Positions 35,279 to 43,941 of a DNA stretch of 64,000 nt are shown one piece after another. Numbering within the stretch: position 1 is the first letter of the stretch; each line of letters opens with the position of its first letter. Location: the NCBI RefSeq assembly GCF_027622855.1, contig NZ_JAPZVR010000004.1, positions 252,021 to 316,020 on the forward strand. The letters are read 5' to 3'. The translations under genes and the position numbers were made by a program. Source of the stretch: Glycomyces algeriensis. Lineage in GTDB: Bacteria; Actinomycetota; Actinomycetes; Mycobacteriales; Micromonosporaceae. The notes under the pieces were generated by a model. That model did no database searches and was not told the DNA's origin. It saw nothing but the letters and a program-made list of their open reading frames with translations.

Positions 35279-36265
35279 TCACAATACGGACAAAGCATTA
35301 TCGTTCGGGTCCAATGCCTGTCGGGCCTCGTCGAACATCGCGGCCATCGCGCGGGCCACCGCCTGCGGGCGCTCCATCATCGCGACGTGCCCCGTCCGGT
35401 CGAGGATGAGCAGCCGCGAGTCCGGGATCGCCAGCGCGGCGGGCGGCGCCTGGCGCACGTCGATCACCCGGTCCTGCTTGCCCCAGACGACCAGGGTCGG
35501 GCACTCGATCGTGCGGGCGAGCCGCCACAGCGAGTGCGTTCCTGGCACGAAGGCCTGGAAGAACGAGGCCATGAGGCCCCGGTACGTCTGGATGTACGCG
35601 CGCGAGTTCCACGGCGTGGCGAGGCGGCGGCGGGCCTCGGCGAGGGCCTCGCGGCGGCGCTGCGGGTGGACCGTGGACGGGTCGGCCCAGGTGCCGAGGA
35701 ATATGTCGTCCACGACCTGCTCGGGCGTGCGCGCCTTCATGGCGCGGTCGGCGAACCAGGCCATGCGCGGAAGGACGAGCATCGGCACGAACCGCGACTG
35801 GTGCGAGCGGCGCGGGTTCGCGAACGGCATCGCGGGCGAGATCAGCGTCAGCGTGCGCACGAGGTTCGGGCGGGTCGCGGCCAGGTAGACCGAGACGGCC
35901 CCGCCGAGCGAATGGCCCGCGAGGTGCACCGGGGCGCGGCCGGACTCGACGATCCACGCCGCCACGTCCTGCGCCAGGAGCGGCACCGTGACCCGCGGGG
36001 CCGGGGCCGAGTGCCCGAAACCGGGCAGGTCGATCGCGTCGACCGCCAGGTGGTCCGAGAGCGCGTCCGCGAGGTCCGTCCAGTTCTGGGCGGACCCGCC
36101 GAGGCCGTGCACGAACACGGCCGGCTCGGCGTTCGGACCGGTCGGCGGCGTGTGTCTGATGAACAGGCGACGGCGGCTGAGCTGGTGTTCCACCCCAGGG
36201 AACGGCGGGTGGGGGCGGGTCGGATTGCGAACCCCGCCCGCCTCGGCCAGCCGTGCCCGTTTCAT
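35279..36265 (-). CDS. Alpha/beta hydrolase
   Basis: A 328-residue hydrolase without a signal peptide. The nucleophile elbow is 'LAGHSLGGAVS' (Ser at about residue 119), the oxyanion strand 'AVFVHGLGGSAQNWTDLADA', the acid 'VVWGKQDRVID' and the His 'LDRTGHVAMMERP'. The lid (about residues 145-240) is long and Arg-rich. It lies 5 bp behind the disordered-protein gene on the same strand, so the two probably share a transcript. Substrate unknown; the family ranges from esterases to C-C hydrolases. Confidence 0.87.
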   Translation of the reverse strand: MKRARLAEAGGVRNPTRPHPPFPGVEHQLSRRRLFIRHTPPTGPNAEPAVFVHGLGGSAQNWTDLADALSDHLAVDAIDLPGFGHSAPAPRVTVPLLAQDVAAWIVESGRAPVHLAGHSLGGAVSVYLAATRPNLVRTLTLISPAMPFANPRRSHQSRFVPMLVLPRMAWFADRAMKARTPEQVVDDIFLGTWADPSTVHPQRRREALAEARRRLATPWNSRAYIQTYRGLMASFFQAFVPGTHSLWRLARTIECPTLVVWGKQDRVIDVRQAPPAALAIPDSRLLILDRTGHVAMMERPQAVARAMAAMFDEARQALDPNDNALSVL

Positions 36266-36270
36266 GGGAC

Positions 36271-38349
36271 CTAGTGTGTCACTTCACCGGCCAGCGCGCC
36301 CAAGGTAGCCGAAACCACCGCGCGGGAGCGTTCGGCGGTGACCACCGAGGCGCCCGAGAGGCGGCGGACGGAGCGGCCGTCCAACCAGAGGATGACCACG
36401 ACGGCGGTCTTCACCGGTCCAGTGGGGACGATCGAGGCGTGCTCGACCTCGACGCGCACGTCGTTCGCGCCCAGGCGCGGACGCAGGGCCTCGACCGTGG
36501 CCGCCGCGGCCGCGTGCTGGATGTGCCAGTCGATCGGCGGCACCGCGACCTTCCCGGTCGACTCGGCGTCGCCCAGCGCGAGCGTCACGCTGACCTCGGC
36601 TTCGAGACCGGCGGACTCGATCTCGACGCGGCGCAGCTCGACCGGGCCGACCTTCGCGATCTCGACCTCGGCGGACGGGGACTCGACCTGGTCGTGGACC
36701 TCGGGCTCGTCGGCCGTCTGCGGGCCGGGCTCGACGGCGCGCTGCTCGGCGACCACGGCCGAGACGACCGCGTGGACCTCGTCGGGGTCGACGCCGTCCT
36801 CGAGCTCGAGGCGGAGACTGGAGTTGCCGTCGGGGGCCGTCACATGGAAGGCGTCGCGGACGCCGGGGACCTGGCGCACGGCGTCGACGAGGCGCGCGGA
36901 TTCGGGGTCGTTCACGTCTTTCTCTACTGTCGCGGGGGGTGTGGGCTCGGCGAACGGCGGGCGGTTCGCCGGCAGCGAGCGCAGCGGGGCCTGCTCGGTG
37001 ACGGGCGGGCTCGGGACCGCCGCGGGCGAGACCTCGGTGACCGGCGGCTGGGGCTGCACGATCGGGAACTGCTCGGTCTGCTGCTCCGCGTTGGAGATCG
37101 GACGCGGGATCGGGCCCGGCGCGCTCGGCGTCTGCGGCACGGCCTGGTGCGGGACCTCGATCGGGCCGGTGTGCTGCTGCGGCCCGGGCGGCTGGAGCGG
37201 CGGGGGCGCGGTCTGGTCCTGCGGCGTTTCGTGCGCCTCGGGGCGCTGCGGGGTGGCCGGCTGCGGGCTGTACTCCTGGGCCGGGGCCGAACCGTTCGCG
37301 CTCGGCGTCGCGCCGTACTCGCGGTTCGCGCCCGGCACGTACTCCTGGTTCATGCCCGGAGGGGCCGCGAACTCCTGGTTCTGCCGCTGCGGGCCGCTGT
37401 ACTCCTGCTGGTGCTGGTGCTGCGCGTTGAAGTCCTGGTTCGCGGGCGGGCCGAACTGGGGGTTCGCGGGCGGCGCGCTCGGCATGGCCTGGCGCGGGGC
37501 GCTGTAGAACTGCTGCGCCTGGGCGTTCTGGTCCTGCACGGCGCCGTACTCCTGCTGGTTGGCGGGGGCGGAGCCGTTCGCGCTGGGCGGCGGGAACTCC
37601 TGGTTCGCGCCGTACTCCTGGTTCGCACCGGGCGGGGCGAACTCCTGGTTCGGCTGCGGCGGGCCCTGGTTCGGGTGCTGCTGCTGGGCCGCGTAGTCGC
37701 CGGACATCGGCGGGGCGCTGTAGCCGGGGTGCTGCTGCGGAGCGCCGTGGTCCTGACCGGGCGGGCTGTACTCCTGGTTCTGGCCCGGCGCACTGTATTC
37801 CTGGGCGCCACCGGACTGCGGGCCGTACTCCTGGTTCACGCCGGGAGGTGCACCGTATTCCTGGTTCGCACCGGGCGGCGGCGCGCTGTACTCCTGGTTC
37901 ATTCCTGGCGGCGCATTGAGCTCATGGTTCGCGCCTGGTGGCGCACTGTGCTCATGGTTCGCGCCTGGCGGCGCGAACGGCGACTGCTGCTGCTCGCCTT
38001 GGAAGTTCTGGGGAGGTTGGGAATGCTGCGGGGCCGGCGGGATCGGCTCGAACTGCTCGCCGGGCGAGGGGCGGCGGGTGGCCGGGACCATCGGGCCGGT
38101 CTCGGCGATCTCGACCGGCACGTTCGGCACCTGACCGGTGGGGTCCTCGCTGTAGCGGTGGCGGCGCCCGCGGTCCGGATCGAACCGGTACTGCTCAGGC
38201 GACTGGCCCAACCCCTGCCGCGCCTCCTCGGCGGGCTCGGGAGCCTCCTCGGCGGGCGGTCCCCAAGACCTGCCGATGCGCCTGCGGGCGGGTCGTTCCT
38301 CCCCGCTCGGACGCTGCGGCTCATCCGGTCGGTTCTGGTCATACACCAC
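36271..38349 (-). CDS. Large P/Q-rich low-complexity protein with conserved C-terminal region
   Basis: A 692-residue protein without signal peptide or membrane helix. Residues 1-110 are charged; about residues 110-440 consist of more than fifteen imperfect repeats around Pro-Pro-Gly-Ala-Asn-Gln-Glu-Tyr, rich in Pro, Gln, Asn and regularly spaced Tyr, so this part is certainly disordered. About residues 480-690 look folded: 'SARLVDAVRQVPGVRDAFHV' and a later 'IDWHIQHAAAAATVEALRPR', resembling the alkaline-shock/Asp23-like style of small alpha-beta domains, though I cannot confirm the family. It is divergent from the TetR gene at 38526. Tyr/Gln-rich repeats of this sort often promote assembly or condensation; this is inference. 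Confidence 0.75.
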   Translation of the reverse strand: MVYDQNRPDEPQRPSGEERPARRRIGRSWGPPAEEAPEPAEEARQGLGQSPEQYRFDPDRGRRHRYSEDPTGQVPNVPVEIAETGPMVPATRRPSPGEQFEPIPPAPQHSQPPQNFQGEQQQSPFAPPGANHEHSAPPGANHELNAPPGMNQEYSAPPPGANQEYGAPPGVNQEYGPQSGGAQEYSAPGQNQEYSPPGQDHGAPQQHPGYSAPPMSGDYAAQQQHPNQGPPQPNQEFAPPGANQEYGANQEFPPPSANGSAPANQQEYGAVQDQNAQAQQFYSAPRQAMPSAPPANPQFGPPANQDFNAQHQHQQEYSGPQRQNQEFAAPPGMNQEYVPGANREYGATPSANGSAPAQEYSPQPATPQRPEAHETPQDQTAPPPLQPPGPQQHTGPIEVPHQAVPQTPSAPGPIPRPISNAEQQTEQFPIVQPQPPVTEVSPAAVPSPPVTEQAPLRSLPANRPPFAEPTPPATVEKDVNDPESARLVDAVRQVPGVRDAFHVTAPDGNSSLRLELEDGVDPDEVHAVVSAVVAEQRAVEPGPQTADEPEVHDQVESPSAEVEIAKVGPVELRRVEIESAGLEAEVSVTLALGDAESTGKVAVPPIDWHIQHAAAAATVEALRPRLGANDVRVEVEHASIVPTGPVKTAVVVILWLDGRSVRRLSGASVVTAERSRAVVSATLGALAGEVTH

Positions 38350-38525
38350 TAGACAACTCCTTCATATTCCCGCCCTCAAGGTACCGTGGCGTGCCCAGTG
38401 ACTCGAACCCGCGTTTGTCGCCCCCGTACGCTGGGAGACTGTATTCAGGTTTCCGTAAACTTCATTCAGGTCGCAAGAGCGGGCCACTGACGGATGACCG
38501 ACATGTGCCGAGGAGAGGTGCCCTG

Positions 38526-39152
38526 GTGAACAGCGCAGGTGAGGGCCGGGTCCGACTGCCCAGAAGCGAACGCCGGGCGCAGCTGCTGCGAGCCGCCCAG
38601 GACGTCTTCGTGTCCAAGGGGTACCACAGCACCTCCATGGACGACATCGCCGAGAACGCCGGCGTTTCCAAACCCGTGCTGTACCAGCACTTCACCTCGA
38701 AGCTGGAGCTGTACCTGGCGCTGCTCGACGGGCGCGCGGCCGAGCTCGTCGGCCAGGTCCGCCATGCCCTCGATTCCACTGAGGACAACAAGGAGCGGGT
38801 CAACCGCGCGATGCGGGCCTACTTCGAGTTCGTGGACGCGCAGGGCGAGGCGTTCCGGCTCGTCTTCGAGTCCGACCAGCGCAACGACCCCGAGGTCTCC
38901 GAGCGGGTGCTGAAGATGGAGGCCGACTGCGTCGCCGCCATGGCCGAGACCATCATGGGCGACACGCACGTCGACAAGGCCCGCGCCGAACTCCTCGCGA
39001 CCGGCCTCCTCGGCATCGCCGAGATCTCGGCCCGCAAATGGATCGCCTCCGGCCGCGCCATCCCCAAGGACGAGGCCGTGCAGCTCATGAGCACCCTGGC
39101 CTGGCGGGGCATTTCACACTTCCCGCGCGAAGGCGAAGCCGAGCAAGGGTAG
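38526..39152 (+). CDS. TetR/AcrR family transcriptional regulator
   Basis: A 208-residue regulator (counterpart of M. tuberculosis Rv3208 by position). The helix-turn-helix is 'AAQDVFVSKGYHSTSMDDIA' followed by 'AGVSKPVLYQHFTSKLELYL'; the ligand domain includes 'AYFEFVDAQGEAFRLVFESD'. GTG 38526 has a ribosome site GGAGAGG. The last nine residues (PREGEAEQG) and stop codon form the first copy of a 43-bp tandem repeat that continues downstream, so the natural C-terminus may have been replaced. It is followed, after the repeat, by the DUF3107 gene. Confidence 0.92.
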   Translation: MNSAGEGRVRLPRSERRAQLLRAAQDVFVSKGYHSTSMDDIAENAGVSKPVLYQHFTSKLELYLALLDGRAAELVGQVRHALDSTEDNKERVNRAMRAYFEFVDAQGEAFRLVFESDQRNDPEVSERVLKMEADCVAAMAETIMGDTHVDKARAELLATGLLGIAEISARKWIASGRAIPKDEAVQLMSTLAWRGISHFPREGEAEQG

Positions 39153-39275
39153 AAGGCAGCACAGCCCGCGCGAAGGCGAAGCCGAGCAAGGGTAGAAAGC
39201 GGCACAGCCCGCGCGAAGGCGAAGCCGAGCAAGGGTGGAAAGCGGCCCAGCCCGCGCGAGGGCAAGGCCGGGCGC
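39122..39275. repeat. 43-bp tandem repeat that duplicates a gene end
   Basis: Units start with CCCGCGCGAAGGCGAAGCC at 39122, 39165 and 39208, with a fourth partial unit at 39251. The first includes the last codons and TAG stop of the TetR gene. The period is not a multiple of three, so it cannot be an in-frame extension. Confidence 0.93.
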
Positions 39276-39447
39276 AGGCAGCCGGAAGGATTTCGCAGAG
39301 TTTTCGGAGTGTTCTTCGTGAACCCGGCCACTTCCCCCGCGCGATTTCGTTCGCTCTCGGCGCACTGCGCCGCGGCCGTCACGGGCGGGGCCCGCTAGTA
39401 GTCTTGCAACCGTAGAGACGTCGCAGTATTTCGATTGAGGAGGGCCC

Positions 39448-39675
39448 GTGGAGGTCAAGATCGGTGTCCAATACGCCCCGCGCGAAGTGGTGTTGGAGAG
39501 CAAACTGTCGCCGAAGGACCTGTCCGAGACGATCGAGCAGGCCGTGACGAACGGCGGCGTCCTCCGTCTCGAAGACGAAAAGGGCCGGCAGGTGTACATC
39601 CCCGCAGAGAAGATCGCTTACGTCGAGGTCGCCGCGACCAACGTGCGGTCGGTCGGCTTCACGCACGACGCCTGA
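39448..39675 (+). CDS. DUF3107 family protein
   Basis: A 75-residue acidic protein, counterpart of mycobacterial TB9.4 (Rv3208A). The whole length matches the family: 'MEVKIGVQYAPREVVLES', 'LRLEDEKGRQVYIPAEKIAY' and the terminal 'RSVGFTHDA'. It is usually called an ATP-binding protein in databases, but no nucleotide motif is visible and the function is unproven. GTG 39448 follows GAGGAGG. The end of the gene is duplicated in the repeat that follows. 295 bp separate it from the TetR gene; apart from the 43-bp repeat I see only probable promoter sequence there. Confidence 0.92.
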   Translation: MEVKIGVQYAPREVVLESKLSPKDLSETIEQAVTNGGVLRLEDEKGRQVYIPAEKIAYVEVAATNVRSVGFTHDA

Positions 39676-39751
39676 GCTCGCGAAGGCTCGGGCCGTGAAC
39701 GAAAAGCACAGCACGCACGACGCCTGAGCCCAGCACGGTCGATGCCTGAGC
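39660..39751. repeat. Duplicated stop-codon region behind the DUF3107 gene
   Basis: CACGCACGACGCCTGAGC, which includes the last codons and stop of the gene (39660-39677), recurs exactly at 39712-39729 and in degenerate form at 39734-39751. Confidence 0.88.
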
Positions 39752-39787
39752 AAGAAGCCCAGCGCGGTTGACGCGTAGTCGGACTGC

Positions 39788-39817
39788 AAAGGCCCGGAGC
39801 TTTCGCTCCGGGCCTTT
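39788..39817. terminator. Intrinsic terminator between DUF3107 and lpqB
   Basis: AAAGGCCCGGAGC (39788-39800), four-base loop, GCTCCGGGCCTTT (39805-39817): perfect 13-bp stem usable by both convergent genes. Confidence 0.88.
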
Positions 39818-39837
39818 CGCGTTGCTTCGGTACGCCG

Positions 39838-41565
39838 TTACAGGATCGACAGCACCGTGAACGGGGCCGTGCCGCCGACCGGCTGGTCGCCGTTCCTGAT
39901 CTCGTCCGGGCCGCTCGTGTAGACGCGCCACAGGGTCGAGTTCGCCACGATGATCACCGGCTCGCCGCGGTCGGCGTTCTCCCGCGTCGGCTCGGCCGGG
40001 TTCGCCGCGATCTGCGTGATCGGCAGGAACGTGCCCGTCCCCTCCTGCGGCACGGTCCGCGAGTTGTCGATCGCGACCCGGAACAGCTGCTCGTCGGCGC
40101 GCTCGCCCGCCACCCACAGGTAGTTCTCGGAGCTCCAGGCCACGTCGGCCACGTTCTCGATGTCCGGGCCGATCCGGCGCGGCGTGCCCACGGTCAGGTT
40201 CTGGTCGGCGTCCAGGCCCAGCGGGGCCACCCAGGCGAAACCGCCCTCGACGTAGGCCAGGCGCCGCCCGTCGGCCGCGAGCGCCATCGCGGTCACGTCC
40301 TCCCCCATGCCCAGCGGCTGCGTGGCGCCGGAGGACGGGGTGACGAGGGTGGGCACGCCGTCGTCGATCACGAGCACGGTGCCCGCTTCGAGCCACTGCG
40401 GGTCGGCGAGGGTCCCGCCGAGCCCGGCGACCTCGCGCATGGTCGAGGTGTTCGCGCCGGTCAGCAGCGTGTCGCCGCCCGAGGCGGCCACAACGGCCGC
40501 GACGTTGCCCGTCCGGCCGACCGCGACCTGCCGGAGGCCGTCGACCTGGTAGCCCACCCATGGGTGCTCGTCGGAGTCCTGCGTGACCAGCTGGTCGGCC
40601 GAGTACTCCCATACCGTGTCCTCCGCGATGAAGTACGCGGTCTCGGGCAGGTCCTGCGGGATGGCGTTCCAGTTCCGCCAGTGGGCCGCGTCGCCCTCGA
40701 CGCGCACGTCGCCGTCGGTCGTGAGCGTGAAGCGGCCGCTGATGCTGAGGGTCCACACGATCTGCGCCGCGATGGCCTGAGCGGTGTCGTCGTCGATGGA
40801 CTCGCTCGGCGAGAGGTCGACCTCGAAGCCGTCGTCCTCGCTGATCCTGCCGACCGTGTCGGTCGGGATCGCGTTGCGCGCCGAGACGCTCGCGAAGTCG
40901 CCGGGGCGCTGGAAGAGCCACTCGAAGAGCAGCCGCTGGCGGGTCTCGGCGTCGAGCTCCTTGTAGATCCAGCGCAGGTCGGGGACGAGCAGCTCGGCCG
41001 GCCCGGCCTGGAAGTACATGGGGGCCTGCTCATAGGTGCCCGTGAAGTGGTCGTAGTCGAGGGCGACCTGCACCGGCAGCGTGTTCATCTTCCAGACCTC
41101 GGAGATGTCCTCGCGCTGGAGCGTGAAGGTCTCGTCGTACTCGCCCGGGGTCGAGTTCATGCGGACCGAGCCGTCCTCGAGGTAGTTGCCGACGACCGCG
41201 CCGGTCACCTGCACCATCACCGCGTGGATGTCGCTCGTGTCGCTCACCGTGACGTCGAGGGCGGCGACGAGCCGGATGCCCTCCGAGGGCTCGGAGAACC
41301 GCGAGTCGCCGCTCACCGTGAAGTTGTTGAGCCGGTCGTCGCGGCTGTCGGGGTCGCCCGAGGCGGCCATGAGGAAGTTCTCGACGGTCTCCTCGGCGAC
41401 CGTGGTCGGCTTGTACTCCGTCGGGTTGGCCCCCGAGGACGAGTCGAAGTCCGTGGGGGCGTCGCTCACGACCTCCGGCGCGTTGTTCGTGGGGATGCCG
41501 CAGGCGGTCAGCGCCCAGGCGGTGCCCAGGGCGGCCGCGGCGGCGAGGCTAGTCCTGCGTCGCAC
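39838..41565 (-). CDS. lpqB: Lipoprotein LpqB with beta-propeller domain
   Basis: A 575-residue lipoprotein, GTG 41565 with a GGAGGCC ribosome site. The signal ends in 'LTACGIP' with Cys22 as the lipid site. An N-terminal GerMN/spoIIGA-like region ('IRLVAALDVTVSDTSDIHAV') is followed by the beta-propeller LpqB domain ('FTLTTDGDVRVEGDAAHW', 'GYQVDGLRQVAVGRTGNVAA', 'VTAMALAADGRRLAYVEGG'). In mycobacteria LpqB interacts with the extracellular part of MtrB and influences MtrA phosphorylation. The start overlaps the end of mtrB by 17 bp, so mtrA-mtrB-lpqB are one operon. Confidence 0.95.
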   Translation of the reverse strand: MRRRTSLAAAAALGTAWALTACGIPTNNAPEVVSDAPTDFDSSSGANPTEYKPTTVAEETVENFLMAASGDPDSRDDRLNNFTVSGDSRFSEPSEGIRLVAALDVTVSDTSDIHAVMVQVTGAVVGNYLEDGSVRMNSTPGEYDETFTLQREDISEVWKMNTLPVQVALDYDHFTGTYEQAPMYFQAGPAELLVPDLRWIYKELDAETRQRLLFEWLFQRPGDFASVSARNAIPTDTVGRISEDDGFEVDLSPSESIDDDTAQAIAAQIVWTLSISGRFTLTTDGDVRVEGDAAHWRNWNAIPQDLPETAYFIAEDTVWEYSADQLVTQDSDEHPWVGYQVDGLRQVAVGRTGNVAAVVAASGGDTLLTGANTSTMREVAGLGGTLADPQWLEAGTVLVIDDGVPTLVTPSSGATQPLGMGEDVTAMALAADGRRLAYVEGGFAWVAPLGLDADQNLTVGTPRRIGPDIENVADVAWSSENYLWVAGERADEQLFRVAIDNSRTVPQEGTGTFLPITQIAANPAEPTRENADRGEPVIIVANSTLWRVYTSGPDEIRNGDQPVGGTAPFTVLSIL

Positions 41566-43177
41566 GAGGGGCCTCCTTCCTCTGCTCGAGCCGCAGGGGG
41601 ATCGGCGAGTTGATGACCCGGTTCCCCGACTGCAGCGGAAGGGTGAGCACGAACAGGGTGCCCTCCCCGGGAGCGCCGGCGGCCTGGAGCGTGCCGGAGT
41701 GCAGCTTCGCATCCTCCAGGCTGATGGCCAGGCCCAGACCGGTCCCGCCGGTCTTGCGGTTGCGCGAGGGGTCGGCCCGCCAGAACCGGTCGAAGACGCG
41801 GTCGGCGTGGCCGGGTTTGAGGCCCACGCCGTGGTCGCGCACGGCCACGGCCACGGCCGTCTCGCTCTCGGCGATCGTGATCTCCACGGGCCGGGCCTCG
41901 GCGTGCTCGATCGCGTTCGAGACGAGGTTGCGCAGGATGCGGTGCACGCGGCGCTGGTCCACCTCGGCGATGACGCGGCGGGAGGGCTTGTCGATCGTGA
42001 TCGCGACGCCGCACTCGTCGGCGAGCCGGGACAGGCCCTCGACGACGTCCTCGGCGATGCGGCCGACGTCCACGGCCTCCACCTCGAGCGAGGCGAACCC
42101 GGAGTCGAAGCGGGAGATCTCCAGCAGCTCCTGGAGCAGGTCCTCGAAGCGGTCGATCTCGTGCTGGAGGAGTTCCGTGGAGCGCTTGGTGAGCGGGTCG
42201 AACTCGTCGCGGTTGTCGTACAGCAGGTCGGCGGCCATGCGGATGGTCGCGAGCGGGGTGCGCAGCTCGTGCGAGACGTCCGAAGTGAACCGCCGCTGCA
42301 TCATCGACATCTCCTCGAGCCTGCGGATCTGGTTCTGCAGGTTCTCGGCCATGAGGTTGAAGGACCCGGCCAGGCGCGCCAGGTCGTCGGACCCGCGCAC
42401 CTCCATGCGCTCGTGGAGGAGCCCGGCGGCAAGCCGCTGCGAGGTGCGGGCGGCCTCGCGCACCGGGGTGACGACGAGGCGGGTGACGAGCGCGGCGATG
42501 ACGCCGAGGAGCAGCACCAGCGCGACCCCGGCGAGGGCCAGGTTGGTGCGCAGCAGGCCGATGGCGTCCTGCTGGGACTCGAGCGGGTAGAACGCGTAGA
42601 TCTCGTACCCGATGGGCAGGTCGATGAAGGAGCCGACGACGAGGTAGGGCTGCGGCCCCTCCCCGTCGATGTCGAACTCCGCGTACTGGGTCGCGACCTT
42701 GCCGCCCGCCACGGTCTCCATGAGCTCGTCGCTCGGCTCGGCGCTGCCCGAGATCGGATGGGTCTTGGCGACCTCGCCGTCTGCGGTGCGCAGCATGATG
42801 TACGGCGCGTACACCGGGTCCTCGGCGAGCTCGTTCACGATCCGCTGCATGGTCGCGGGCAGCGCCGTGTCCGACGCGGTGGAGAAGGTGCCCAGCTGCT
42901 CGGCGGCGCGCTCGGCGGCGTTCTCGGTCTCCTCGACGGCCGTGTCCTGGCGTTCGTCGAGGAGCCCCGAGGTCACCGATCCGGCCACGACGAAGCTGAA
43001 GATGAGGACGAGGATCGTGGAGGCGATCAGGGTGGACGAGACCACGCGCAGCTGGAGCGAGGCGCGGAAGCGATCGACCAGCGGACGCGAGACGCGGCCC
43101 GCGTAGCGGGCGGCCCCCTGGGCGAGGCGCCGCAGCCATGCCGGCCTCTCGCGAGTCCGGCCCTGATCGCGCGTCAT
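41549..43177 (-). CDS. mtrB: Sensor histidine kinase MtrB
   Basis: A 542-residue membrane kinase. Two membrane helices (about 45-67 and 213-236) enclose a 145-residue sensor domain; a HAMP linker follows, then the phosphoacceptor helix 'SDVSHELRTPLATIRMAADL' with His303, N-box 'HRILRNLVSNAIEHA', and G boxes 'VRDHGVGLKPGHADRVFDRF' and 'GGTGLGLAIS'. It phosphorylates MtrA and controls cell division and wall genes in actinobacteria. The ATG overlaps the mtrA stop by one base (TAATG). Confidence 0.97.
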   Translation of the reverse strand: MTRDQGRTRERPAWLRRLAQGAARYAGRVSRPLVDRFRASLQLRVVSSTLIASTILVLIFSFVVAGSVTSGLLDERQDTAVEETENAAERAAEQLGTFSTASDTALPATMQRIVNELAEDPVYAPYIMLRTADGEVAKTHPISGSAEPSDELMETVAGGKVATQYAEFDIDGEGPQPYLVVGSFIDLPIGYEIYAFYPLESQQDAIGLLRTNLALAGVALVLLLGVIAALVTRLVVTPVREAARTSQRLAAGLLHERMEVRGSDDLARLAGSFNLMAENLQNQIRRLEEMSMMQRRFTSDVSHELRTPLATIRMAADLLYDNRDEFDPLTKRSTELLQHEIDRFEDLLQELLEISRFDSGFASLEVEAVDVGRIAEDVVEGLSRLADECGVAITIDKPSRRVIAEVDQRRVHRILRNLVSNAIEHAEARPVEITIAESETAVAVAVRDHGVGLKPGHADRVFDRFWRADPSRNRKTGGTGLGLAISLEDAKLHSGTLQAAGAPGEGTLFVLTLPLQSGNRVINSPIPLRLEQRKEAPRATQD

Positions 43178-43872
43178 TAACCCAATCCGGCTTTGTACCC
43201 GACGCCGCGCACGGTCTGGATGAGCTGGGGGCGCTCGGGGTCGGGCTCGATCTTCGCGCGCAGCCGCTGCACGTGGACGTTCACCAGGCGGGTGTCGGCC
43301 GAGTGCCGGTAGCCCCACACCTGCTCCAGGAGGACCTGGCGGGTGAAGACCTGGCGGGGCTTGCGGGCGAGCGCCACGAGCAGGTCGAACTCGAGCGGCG
43401 TCAGCTTGACCTCGGCGCCGTTGAGGGTGACCTGGTGGGCGGGCACGTCGATCTGGACCTGGAGGCCGGGCTTGCCGATCTCGAGGCGCTCAGGGGTGAC
43501 GTCGTCGCCGCGGCGCAGGCGGGCGCGGATGCGCGCGACCAGCTCCTTGGGCTTGAAGGGCTTCACTATGTAGTCGTCGGCGCCCGATTCGAGGCCCAGG
43601 ACGATGTCCACGGTGTCCGACTTCGCGGTCAGCATCACGATCGGCACGCCGGACTCGCCGCGGATCGCCTTGGCGACGTCGATGCCGCTCATGCCCGGGA
43701 GCATGAGGTCGAGCAGGACGATGTCGGGGCGGTGCTCCTTGAACGCGGCGAGTGCCTTTTCGCCGTCGGTGACGAACGTGGGGGTGAAGCCTTCGGTCCG
43801 GAGGATGATGCCGAGCATCTCCGCCAGGGCCGGATCGTCGTCGACGACGAGTACACGTGCTCTCATGGACAC
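43177..43872 (-). CDS. mtrA: Response regulator MtrA
   Basis: A 231-residue OmpR/PhoB-type regulator. Receiver: acidic pocket 'VLVVDDDPALAEML', phosphoacceptor Asp55 ('VLLDLMLPGM'), Thr/Lys switch 'VMLTAKSD' and 'DYIVKPFKPKELVARIRARL'. Winged helix: 'LTPLEFDLLVALARKPRQVF' and 'RLVNVHVQRLRAKIE'. GTG 43872 gives the same short N-terminal extension as mycobacterial MtrA; ATG 43866 is an alternative. Only 26 bp separate the GTG from the terminator hairpin of ndh, so the promoter must overlap that hairpin or lie inside ndh. Confidence 0.97.
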   Translation of the reverse strand: MSMRARVLVVDDDPALAEMLGIILRTEGFTPTFVTDGEKALAAFKEHRPDIVLLDLMLPGMSGIDVAKAIRGESGVPIVMLTAKSDTVDIVLGLESGADDYIVKPFKPKELVARIRARLRRGDDVTPERLEIGKPGLQVQIDVPAHQVTLNGAEVKLTPLEFDLLVALARKPRQVFTRQVLLEQVWGYRHSADTRLVNVHVQRLRAKIEPDPERPQLIQTVRGVGYKAGLG

Positions 43873-43898
43873 CAGTTTTCCACCTCGCTAAAGGCTGA

Positions 43899-43928
43899 AG
43901 CACCACGGGTCTGTTTACCCGTGGTGCT
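43899..43928. terminator. Hairpin between ndh and mtrA
   Basis: AGCACCACGGGT (43899-43910), six-base loop, ACCCGTGGTGCT (43917-43928): perfect 12-bp stem 13 bp behind the ndh stop and 26 bp before mtrA. It acts as terminator of ndh or as an attenuator before mtrA. Confidence 0.75.
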
Positions 43929-43941
43929 CCAACTGTAACGA

